The notes under the pieces were generated by a model. It saw only the letters and a list, made by a program, of their open reading frames with translations. It did not search any database and was not told where the DNA came from. Below, one piece after another: positions 8,843 to 17,200 of a stretch of 64,000 nucleotides of DNA. Position numbers and translations under genes: made by a program. Origin of the DNA: Phycisphaerae bacterium. Its GTDB lineage: Bacteria; Planctomycetota; Phycisphaerae; Phycisphaerales; SM1A02. Numbering within the stretch: the stretch's first letter is position 1; each line of letters starts with the position of its first letter. The stretch lies in assembly GCA_002717655.1 (NCBI GenBank), contig PBAY01000039.1, forward strand, positions 1 to 64,000. The letters run 5' to 3'.

Positions 8843-9814
8843 ATGCGCATGTTTATTGCAGTCCTGTTGTCACTTGTTTCATCTGTCGTACTTGCTGACC
8901 CATGTGATGTGGTTGTTCTGCACAACCCGGGCAAGATCGAATGGCCAGGTGGCAAACAGGATGTGAAACAAGGACATGAATTTCTCACGAAGGTCATTGC
9001 AGCAGGCGGGCGAGTCCAATCTGTTGCACGAGTGGATCTTCCCATGGCGACATCCGGATCCTTTGCCGCCCCCGGAAACAGGAAAAATCAGATCACACTC
9101 ATCTGGACCGTCTATGACGATAGTTCTTCGGATCCACTTGATCTGATCGATCCCGGGAAACTATATGGATCCAAGCGACCGGCTCCAGATGGCATCGGCA
9201 AGATCTACATGGGCCGTGAGATCTCACAGGTAATGGGACACCTTGGTGCAAACTGGTTGGAGCGACCGGAGCGCGAACAGGAGGAACGAACGGATCTGCT
9301 GGTCGAGCTCATGGAGGTTGATCCTGATGATGTCATCGCCGACATCGGATCCGGAAGCGGCTACTTCACACTTCGTATGGCCCCACGGGTACCGGAAGGA
9401 CGTGCGATCGGTGTGGATATCCAACCAGAGATGAATGCGATTCTTCTGGAAAACGCTCGAAAGCAGGGCATTGAGAACGTAGAGACGATTCTTGGAGAAA
9501 TCGACGATGTCAAGATTCCAGATAACACCGTGGATGTGGTGCTTCTGGTCGATGCCTATCACGAGTTCTCGAACCCATGGGAAATGAAGCGTTCCATGTT
9601 GAAGGCCTTGAAGCCTGGTGGACGGGTCGTATTGGTTGAATACCGTGAAGAAGATCCAACAGTCATGATTCTTCCTCATCACAAGATGAGTGAAAAACAG
9701 GCCAGGCTTGAATTTGAATCAGCTGGTTTCCGGTGGATCACCACACATGATGAACTGCCTCAACAACATGTTCTCATCTTCGAGAAGCCAATGGTTCAAC
9801 CAACTGCTGGTTGA
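8843..9814 (+). CDS. Class I SAM-dependent methyltransferase with an N-terminal signal peptide
   Basis: 323 residues. The first ~19 (MRMFIAVLLSLVSSVVLA) are a classic signal peptide. Residues ~20-130 form an unassigned region, followed by YMGREISQVMGHLGANWLERPERE, here split by function into a linker and the start of a Rossmann methyltransferase: motif I DIGSGSGYFT (~167), acidic GVDIQPEM, and motif IV-like VVLLVDAYHEF. The target is unknown. An exported SAM-dependent enzyme is unusual because SAM is cytoplasmic; the N-terminus might instead serve as a membrane anchor. GAGGA precedes the ATG by 9 nt. The gene overlaps lgt tail to tail by 19 bp. Confidence 0.82.
   Translation: MRMFIAVLLSLVSSVVLADPCDVVVLHNPGKIEWPGGKQDVKQGHEFLTKVIAAGGRVQSVARVDLPMATSGSFAAPGNRKNQITLIWTVYDDSSSDPLDLIDPGKLYGSKRPAPDGIGKIYMGREISQVMGHLGANWLERPEREQEERTDLLVELMEVDPDDVIADIGSGSGYFTLRMAPRVPEGRAIGVDIQPEMNAILLENARKQGIENVETILGEIDDVKIPDNTVDVVLLVDAYHEFSNPWEMKRSMLKALKPGGRVVLVEYREEDPTVMILPHHKMSEKQARLEFESAGFRWITTHDELPQQHVLIFEKPMVQPTAG
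9796..9814. terminator. Hairpin formed exactly by the overlap of two convergent genes
   Basis: TCAACCA and TGGTTGA form a perfect 7-bp stem around ACTGC. The plus-strand stop (9812-9814) and the minus-strand stop (9796-9798) are the two ends of the palindrome. It may act as a bidirectional terminator; neither side has a T-tract. Confidence 0.4.
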
Positions 9815-10806
9815 GCAGTCGGTGGCTCACCTTTCGAACCAAACCCGCCGAGCCGTGGTCCCTTGGCAAACGAAGCCAGAATCAGGATCAACAAACCACC
9901 AGCAACCATGAAGACACTCAGTGTCTGACCGCGGCTCAGACCGAACAGCAGGGCCACCCCTTCATCAGGCTGACGGAAGATCTCGGTGATGATCCTGAGG
10001 ACGCCGTAGGTCAACAGGAAAGCACCGGTGATCACTCCTGCCTTTCGTGGAACCCACCACACGGCCATGAGTACAAGAAAGAGAATGGGTCCATCCGCCA
10101 GTGCCTGAAAGAGCTGGGAGGGATAGAAGGCGGTCAATTGAGGTACCACGACCTCGACCACAGCTGGATCACCAGCTCGAACGGCTTCCACGACGTTCGA
10201 AACAAAAGTCTCATCGCCGGGCACGATCCCCTGAAGCGACTGAACATCGATCGTTCCCTCATAGACCTCTTCGGGATACTTCACACTCCACCATGGTGCA
10301 TTGGCTTGATCTGGAACCGGATGACCCCAGAGTTCACCATTCACGAAATTGGCAAGTCTTCCCAGAAAGAGGCCAGGAGGTGCAGCAATTGCAATCACGT
10401 CCGGAGCATGCATCAGTGGAACAAGCCGATGTTTCTTCATGAAGATCAGGACAGCCAGTGTGGCACCGATGATTCCACCATGGCTGGCCATGCCGCCACG
10501 GTTGATCGCCAGCAGATCCCACCAGGGTGCCGCGGATGTGAATCCAATGAAAAGATCTGGATCGTAGAAGAATGCATACCCCAACCGACCTCCGACCAGC
10601 ACCCCGATGACGATGTAGATGATGAAATCGCCGACCTTGGCGGCAGGAATGATTGATCGACCGGTTCGTGCCATCCATTTGATCAAGGCCCAGGCGATCA
10701 GAAAGCCGGCGACATAGGCCAGTCCATACCAACGAATGCCAAATCCACCCTCGGTAATCTGGATGGCGTACGGATCAAGGTTGTGGAGGTAGGATTGAGC
10801 AAGCAT
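9796..10806 (-). CDS. lgt: Prolipoprotein diacylglyceryl transferase
   Basis: 336-residue inner-membrane enzyme that adds diacylglycerol to the lipobox cysteine of prolipoproteins, the first step of lipoprotein maturation. The conserved HGGIIGA motif and the Lgt signature GRLANFVNGELWG are present, with about seven membrane helices. Between the signature and the YPSQLFQAL segment (HPSQLYEA in many species) there is an insertion of some 40 residues predicted to be extracytoplasmic. Several likely substrates lie in this window (TolC-like, ChaN-like, SpoIID and Dabb proteins). ATG at 10806; divergent from trpD. Confidence 0.94.
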   Translation of the reverse strand: MLAQSYLHNLDPYAIQITEGGFGIRWYGLAYVAGFLIAWALIKWMARTGRSIIPAAKVGDFIIYIVIGVLVGGRLGYAFFYDPDLFIGFTSAAPWWDLLAINRGGMASHGGIIGATLAVLIFMKKHRLVPLMHAPDVIAIAAPPGLFLGRLANFVNGELWGHPVPDQANAPWWSVKYPEEVYEGTIDVQSLQGIVPGDETFVSNVVEAVRAGDPAVVEVVVPQLTAFYPSQLFQALADGPILFLVLMAVWWVPRKAGVITGAFLLTYGVLRIITEIFRQPDEGVALLFGLSRGQTLSVFMVAGGLLILILASFAKGPRLGGFGSKGEPPTAQPAVG

Positions 10807-10887
10807 GATTCGGTTTCCGTGGTGCCGGTTGTACCACAGCTGGAATCATCATGAGTACATCGGGCGACGGAAGCTACTGGAAATACC

Positions 10888-11958
10888 ATGACTGCTGATC
10901 ACAACAAGCCTTCTGAATTTGCAAGAGCATCCGGATCCACCGATCTCACACCCATGCTCCGGACGTTGCTGGCTGGACAGACCCTCAATGTCGAAGAAAC
11001 AACCAGCGCTTTCGAGGCCATGATGACGGGTGAAGTACATCACGGAGAGATGGGGGCATTGCTTGCACTTCTCGCTACCCGTCTTCCAACCGCGGAAGAA
11101 CTCGAGGGTGCCGCCCTTGTCATGCGCCGACATGTGACACCAGTCGAGTCAAGTGTGGATCCTGATCGCATTCTGGACACAGCTGGTACCGGTGGGGCAC
11201 CAAAGACCTTCAATGTCTCAACCGCAGCCGCATTGGTTGCGGCAGGCGCAGGTGGGTCTGTCGCCAAACATGGAAATCGTTCACGTACTGGCCGCGGTTC
11301 AGCGGAAGCCCTCCAGGCGATGGGTATCAATGTGGATGCTGATACGGCGGTTCAGGCAAAATGTCTGGAGGAAGCAGGAATATGCTTCTGCTTCGCCATC
11401 CATCATCACCCGGCGACCAGACATGTGATGCCGGTTCGAAAGGCGATGGGAGTTCCAACCATCTTCAATCTTCTTGGACCATTGACCAACCCCGCCAATG
11501 CAGGCAGACAGTTGATGGGGGTCTGGGATGGCATCTACCAACAACCTGTTGCGGAAGCGTTCCAGAGACTTGGAACAACCCGAGCCCTGATCGTGCACTC
11601 CGATGATGGACTTGATGAACTATCCATCTCGGCACCTTCGACGATCTATGAAGTCCGCGATGGAGAGATCTCGAGCTGGAAAGTCACACCTGAAGAAGTC
11701 GGGCTTACAACCGTGGATATCCGTGAGGTAACAGCACGGGATCTCGATCATGCCACGGTGATGATGCAGTCCGTCCTTGATGGAACGGATCAGGGGCCGG
11801 CTCGAGACATGACCCTGCTCAATGCTGCGGCAGCCTTGTTGGCCTGTGATCTTGTTCCAGATCTTAAATCAGGTGTGGAACTGTCAGCTGCATCAATCGA
11901 TGAAGGCAAGGCGACACAGGCGTTGGCTGATCTTGGACGAGTGTCCAATTCTGATTGA
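10888..11958 (+). CDS. trpD: Anthranilate phosphoribosyltransferase
   Basis: 356 residues. Second enzyme of tryptophan synthesis: joins anthranilate to PRPP. The PRPP-binding GTGGAPKTFNVSTAAA, the KHGNRSRTGRGSAEAL anthranilate/PRPP loop (KHGNR conserved, the following residues divergent from the usual SSKSGSAD) and NLLGPLTNP are all visible. It stands alone, without trpE, trpC or trpB nearby. ATG at 10888; the N-terminal ~20 residues are not conserved, so an internal start is possible. It ends directly against the convergent gene at 11959. Confidence 0.95.
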   Translation: MTADHNKPSEFARASGSTDLTPMLRTLLAGQTLNVEETTSAFEAMMTGEVHHGEMGALLALLATRLPTAEELEGAALVMRRHVTPVESSVDPDRILDTAGTGGAPKTFNVSTAAALVAAGAGGSVAKHGNRSRTGRGSAEALQAMGINVDADTAVQAKCLEEAGICFCFAIHHHPATRHVMPVRKAMGVPTIFNLLGPLTNPANAGRQLMGVWDGIYQQPVAEAFQRLGTTRALIVHSDDGLDELSISAPSTIYEVRDGEISSWKVTPEEVGLTTVDIREVTARDLDHATVMMQSVLDGTDQGPARDMTLLNAAAALLACDLVPDLKSGVELSAASIDEGKATQALADLGRVSNSD

Positions 11959-11977
11959 TCACTCTTTCATGATCAAT
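11954..11977. terminator. Hairpin at the trpD / 11959 convergent junction
   Basis: ATTGATCA and TGATCAAT form a perfect 8-bp stem around an 8-nt loop (CTCTTTCA). Both stop codons lie in the left arm; six bases of the symmetry (TGATCA) follow simply from back-to-back TGA stops. Candidate bidirectional terminator without a T-tract. Confidence 0.35.
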
Positions 11978-13101
11978 GGATCATTCAACGTGATTCCACA
12001 ATGAACCGGTCCATGCATGCCACAGACGATTTCCATCGTCAATGATTCGGTTACAGGTGGAATTGGAATATCAACCAGATGGGTTGATTCAATCTCCTGC
12101 TCCCAAAGAAGCTGGTCACCAGCTGAAATTCTCAGGATGGGATTCGACCATTTCCTGCTTCGTTGTGGACGTGTGATGGTGGAACGAAGTCTGGATGAAC
12201 CATCTGGAAGTTGAAAGTTGAACTTTGCAGGACCACTGAAATGAAGATCAGTCAACCCCAGTGGTGCGAACGAATCTGATTTTCTGGGACTTGTTGATGT
12301 TCTTCTTGCTGGTTCTGTTGAAGTCGTGACCACAGGAAGTTCCGCCAACGGAACGAAGTGGTCACCCTTGATCACCAGCGCGACAATTTCGCTGGTTCGA
12401 GGGAGGCGTTCATATCGACCCTTCATGAAGGGGTGCGGAGGCAGTACCAGATGGTCCGTATCATCGATTGCGATATTTGGAACACTCATTCGCAATCCAT
12501 CAACAGTCCACAACTGAGGCCATGCGGGTGGTCGGGGATCGTTCATGAGCGCTACCGCAGCAACACGATCGGAAGGAACTTCTATTCTCTGACCGTCATC
12601 GGTTTCGATGATGGTCGGGTTTCCGACTTGATCGATGAAACCGGTAAGAAGATCACCATTGACAAGAACCAGGCGATCCGTATCTCCAGCAGGAATCTTC
12701 GTACCTGGCTTGAAATCGATACGGATCACGTTCTCAAGCGGGATCTCCAGTTCTCGCATCCAGAGATGATCGATCATGATCACCTCACTGTCGCTGCTGA
12801 TCAGTGAACCTGAAAATACCTGTCCATCATTCAGATGCACGCGAGTTGAAGCTCTTCTTGGTATCCAACCATCTTTTCGGATGATCGCAAGACACTCGTC
12901 AGCCGGAAGTTCCAACCATCCTGATTCAAGATCAAACAATTCAACACTCTGATCATCCATGACCCCGGGTTCAACCAACCTGGGTCCCTCAGACTGCAGG
13001 ATGGCAAGACACTTCGGTGAACGACCTGTATCAGCCATGACCGGAGACAGGTCCGGGAATGGAAGCAACATGAGAATCAGAAGAAGTGAATGACGAATCA
13101 T
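11959..13101 (-). CDS. Exported protein of unknown function, NPCBM-like C-terminus
   Basis: 380 residues with an N-terminal signal peptide (hydrophobic to about residue 23, MADTG). The middle holds repeated short beta-rich units around LNDGQVFSGSL, LVLVNGDLLTGFI and DDGQRIEVPSDRVAAVAL, which look like successive small beta domains reading and scaling a property. The C-terminal ~120 residues are beta-rich and vaguely resemble an NPCBM-type carbohydrate-binding fold; this is a guess. It is the last gene of the MoxR/VWA run, overlapping the toroid gene upstream by 4 bp (ATGA), which argues for translational coupling and a joint envelope role. Confidence 0.7.
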   Translation of the reverse strand: MIRHSLLLILMLLPFPDLSPVMADTGRSPKCLAILQSEGPRLVEPGVMDDQSVELFDLESGWLELPADECLAIIRKDGWIPRRASTRVHLNDGQVFSGSLISSDSEVIMIDHLWMRELEIPLENVIRIDFKPGTKIPAGDTDRLVLVNGDLLTGFIDQVGNPTIIETDDGQRIEVPSDRVAAVALMNDPRPPAWPQLWTVDGLRMSVPNIAIDDTDHLVLPPHPFMKGRYERLPRTSEIVALVIKGDHFVPLAELPVVTTSTEPARRTSTSPRKSDSFAPLGLTDLHFSGPAKFNFQLPDGSSRLRSTITRPQRSRKWSNPILRISAGDQLLWEQEIESTHLVDIPIPPVTESLTMEIVCGMHGPVHCGITLNDPLIMKE

Positions 13102-14252
13102 CGTTGGAAAATCGGAAGGTATCTCTTGGGTACCTGAAGGATGATCAAAGCCATCGCGGTGGAATAGGAACCACCGATATGGTGATCAAGCCAACCACCA
13201 TTGTTTGATTGACGACGAAGAATGTTCTCTCTTACAGCCGGCCACCATGATCTCCACCAGTTGCCACCTGCAAGGTACATCGCCTGAGCGGCGTAATACT
13301 GTCCATAGTAGTAATGGGATTGACGAACTCTTCCATTGCTGGGATGTGCTGTTCTCATGAGATAACCAAGACCGGAATCAATGGAATCATCGTCGTAGAT
13401 ACCCGCGTAGAACAATGTTGCCACACCTGCTGCGGTACGTGGCCAGGCTGAAGTTCCCGCACGGGTCATGTAACGGAACCCACCATCACTGTTCTGACAA
13501 TCTCGGATATAGGTTACGGCACGCTCAATCGTCTTGCGAGGAACCTTGATACCTGCATTGCGTGCGCTTCGCAGCGCCATGACCTGACAGATCGTCACGG
13601 AAACATCCGCATCAACGGGAACAGGCTGGTATCTCCAACCACCCTCGCGGTTCTGAGTTCGAACAATGAGATCAACCGCCTTTTCAAGGCAGACACGAAG
13701 ACGGTCATCACTAGGAGACATTCCGTAGATCTCACCGAGAAACAGCGTTGCAAAACCGTGTCCATACATGGGTCCATGAGCTGTCTGAGCTGCAATCAAA
13801 CCGGATTCCTGACAATTGTCGAGGACGAATTCCAGCGCGCCCTGAACCTGATCACCATAGATGCCCCGACCTGGTACATGACCACCCGACATGAACGCAA
13901 GACCTGCGAGTGATGTGATGGCGACATGATTGGCAAATCGACCACGTCCGAAAGAACCATTTTCCTCCTGCTGATTCGCGAGATATTTCATGCCACGCTT
14001 CACGCGTTCATCAAGAAATGGATCCATCTCATTTTCAGCTGGTTTGTTCTCGGCTCCTTCAGGATGCTCGATCTTTGGATCAAGAAGATCGGGGGTCTGA
14101 TCCTGTGCAGGCGCAGGGGGTCCTTCCTGATCCGGAATCTGGTCTTTCACCGTCTCCGTAGGTTGGGGATCTGGATTTGCAAGTTGAAAAGCATGCAACC
14201 ACGCACCAGGAAGCGCAAGAGTGAGAAGAATTGGAAACAGGAATCTACTCAT
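13098..14252 (-). CDS. Exported alpha/alpha-toroid repeat protein (prenyltransferase / squalene-oxidase repeat family)
   Basis: 384 residues. A signal peptide (SRFLFPILLTLALPGAWLHA) and a Pro/Gln/Asp-rich linker (~25-80) precede repeats with QEENGSFG, QNREGGWRY, QNSDGGFRY and QSNNGGWL, the QW-like motifs of the terpenoid cyclase/prenyltransferase toroid. The DxDD catalytic motif of squalene-hopene cyclases is not seen (nearest is VDADVS), so a binding or structural role is more likely than cyclisation. The ATG at 14252 is chosen over an upstream GTG at 14285: it overlaps the upstream stop by 8 bp and GGAG lies just before it. Related proteins are commonly annotated near MoxR/VWA genes in planctomycetes. 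Confidence 0.8.
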   Translation of the reverse strand: MSRFLFPILLTLALPGAWLHAFQLANPDPQPTETVKDQIPDQEGPPAPAQDQTPDLLDPKIEHPEGAENKPAENEMDPFLDERVKRGMKYLANQQEENGSFGRGRFANHVAITSLAGLAFMSGGHVPGRGIYGDQVQGALEFVLDNCQESGLIAAQTAHGPMYGHGFATLFLGEIYGMSPSDDRLRVCLEKAVDLIVRTQNREGGWRYQPVPVDADVSVTICQVMALRSARNAGIKVPRKTIERAVTYIRDCQNSDGGFRYMTRAGTSAWPRTAAGVATLFYAGIYDDDSIDSGLGYLMRTAHPSNGRVRQSHYYYGQYYAAQAMYLAGGNWWRSWWPAVRENILRRQSNNGGWLDHHIGGSYSTAMALIILQVPKRYLPIFQR

Positions 14253-17200
14253 CTTTCTGCTCCGCAAGTTTACGGTAGTACTCACCGGTCAGTTTCTCAT
14301 AGACACTTGAATAGGAATCACGTCTGCCTTGTCGAAGCATGTCACGAACCCGCTGCGGAAGTGAACCCCACTCCTGATCGGTCTCTTCCAACAGACCACC
14401 TAATCGTGGATCCTGAGCACCAGGGGGAAGATTGGTTCGTTCCCCTTCAGCAAGCTGACCTTGAGCCTGTTCCGTCTGCCCACCTTGCTGTCTCTGGTCC
14501 TGTTGCTGCTGCTGCTGTTGTTGCTGTTGCTGCTGCTGTTGATTCTGCTGGTTGCGTTGTTGGGATGATGAAGAACTGCTGCTTGATGAACTGCTCGACT
14601 GCTGTTCCCTGGCCTGGGCAATGAGACTGTCAAGGCGGCGAATGATGTCCTCTTGAAGTCTTTGTGTGGGGGGGCCGGTGACCTGATCCTGCCCAAGAAG
14701 ACTTGCTGCTCGATCCATTTCATCAATAATCGCTTCAATCGGATCGTAATTATTCGGCAACAGTGTCGCATCTGTCTGATCAACCGCTTGCTCCTCTTCC
14801 AGACCAAGAAGCTCATCGAGTGATAGAGGTTGACGTCTGTTTGGCGTTGAATCCTGTTCATCGACTGCTGTTTGCTCATCAAAGGCACGCATGATTGGCG
14901 ATGATGGGGGAGTCGTACCTGGATCAACTTGTGGTTGACCCTGTTGCTGGCCTTCCATGAGCCGATCAAACATCTCCTGTCCGAGTTCCGAAAGCTTCTT
15001 CTGAAGAGAAGAAAGATCCGCTGTTCTTTGTTCACGGGTTGCTGGATCAATCGCTGGATCCTGGTCGAGTTCTCTTGTCTGCTCCATCAGATCCATTTGA
15101 AGTGAACGGAGAAGACGTATTTCAGCAACAGGTGGAAGAACCTGATCCATCTGGCCTGCACCACCACCTTGTTCCGAACCAGAATCACCACCACCACCAT
15201 TGGATGCTGATCGTCTCTGGAATTCTTCTTCTTCACCACCCGATTCATCTTCAAGTGCTTCTGCCATGGAGAGAAGATCACGCGCAATCCTGGCTTGACT
15301 GGAGGTGGTTCCCTGATCCATTGTCGCTGATGAAAGTTCTTCACTTGTCTGAGCGGAAACCTCCATGACCCGCTCATGAATGAGCATGAAAACAGGTCGT
15401 TCATCAATCTCTTTAAATTCATCACGGAGGTTCTGAACCGACTCACCGATATCCATCTGTTGACGTGAGATCTGACGAGCTTCATGACGAACTCGACGGG
15501 TAATGGCATCAGCTTCTACCAATGGCTTGGTCTGACTTCGAACAAGCACCTGTTTTTCACCAATATCCCTGTAGGACTGAGCGAGAGATCGGCGGTTGGC
15601 TTCCGCCATCTCTTCTTCAGCCTGCTCCTGCTGACGTTGCAGATCAACAAGTGCTTCCTGAAGCTGTTCCAGTGCGAGTTGTTCCTGATCACGAGCTGTT
15701 TCGCCTTCCACAGGAATACGCCGCAGTGAACTGACAGCCATCCCCTGTGAATCGGAAGCCCGATCAAGACGACGAACGATTACGCGTTCTTCATCACTTC
15801 CACCACGAGCATCTTCAGTCACGGAAAGTGTTCGATTTCGGATTGAAATCATGGTGGTGTCACGATCCTGATACTGAGCTGATTCGATTGCCTGAATCAA
15901 TCGTTGAATTTCTTCTGATTGAAGGAATACAAGTTGTTGAACAGCTTCTTCCATGTCAGCAAGCCGGCGAAGAAGATCAGCGATCTTTTCCTGTTCGGTT
16001 GGCGACATGGCACCCCTCATCGACTGAAGTGCCTGCATCGCCTGTTCCTGAGAATCCCCTGCACTTTCAAGACGACCATCTTCAATCTGTTCGCTGGCTT
16101 CTGCCATTGATTCCTGGATTTCATTTTGTTCCGCGGATTCAATCGCATTACGCATGGCCTGTGCAGCAGCCGGATCGACATCCTCCATTGCATCAGCCAA
16201 CTCTTCCATTTCGTCCATCAACTGGGAAACCTGATCTTGAACCGCCTCCTGTGCCCGAGCCATGTTTTCCATTTCTCCCCGCGTCTCGTCCGACAGTTCG
16301 GAAAGAGATTGACCACGGGTTTCATCCGCCATCGCCTGGGTCTGGTCTTGAATCGACTGCTGCTGTGATTCGATGCCATCGAGACGACGTGCAATCAGCC
16401 ATGATTCCTGATCCTCGGACAATGCTTCAACGACATCCTGCAGCGCTTCACGAACTTCCTGTTGGGATTCATAGACTTCACGAGCTGTTTCTTCATTGCC
16501 AGTGTTTCCAGCATCCGATTGTTCAGAATCTGTTGAACGTGACATTGACTGCATGGCTTCGACGGAAGCCTCAACACCATCAGAAAGTGCTTCCTCAACC
16601 TGACTGATGACGGTTTCAATCTGAGCATCCCTCAGACCGTTGGAGGAAATCCAATCACGAACAGCTTGTGCTTGTTCCTGCTGATCACCAAGACGACGAG
16701 TAATCTCAGCCTGCCTTCGCTCAAGAGAGTTTCTGGAACGTGAATCACCTTCCTGAGGACCATCGGATTCATTGTTCTCCTGAACCTCTACCTCATCGGG
16801 AACATCATTGGATCCAGTAGCCCGTTCGGATGCTTCCATCTGCTGGCTTGATTCAGGATCCGATTGATCAGAGTTCGGTGAGGCTTCTGAATTCAGTTCC
16901 TGAGCTGCATTCTCAGATTGCGTGAATTCCTGGAAGGACTCCTGGATTTCCTGTTGGAGCTCTTCAAGATCCATCGCACGTTGTTCCAGAAGACCCAGTT
17001 GATCACGTACCTGTGAAAGAAACTCAGGTTCGGTCACGAGTCTGATCGTGCGGATTCTTGACTCCGATGTTCTTCCATGACCCTCATCATCCCGCCATCG
17101 ATCCATGGCGACACCAGTGACCTGAAGAATGTCACCTTCACCGACTTCCAGTTCACCAAGATCAATTTCCATCGCATGATCAGCTCGTTCCTGATCGACA

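Noticed and set aside
14500-14541. Triplet run considered as a CRISPR or mobile repeat
   Set aside because: It is in frame within a coding sequence and has no spacer structure.
13926-14624. 232-codon plus-strand frame across the 13098 and 14245 genes
   Set aside because: Antisense to two coupled genes and through the Gln/Ser tract; low-complexity translation.
15747-16607. 286-codon plus-strand frame within the DUF4175-like gene
   Set aside because: His/Pro/Gln-rich translation typical of the complement of a Glu/Gln-rich coiled coil; no domain, and antisense to a long gene.
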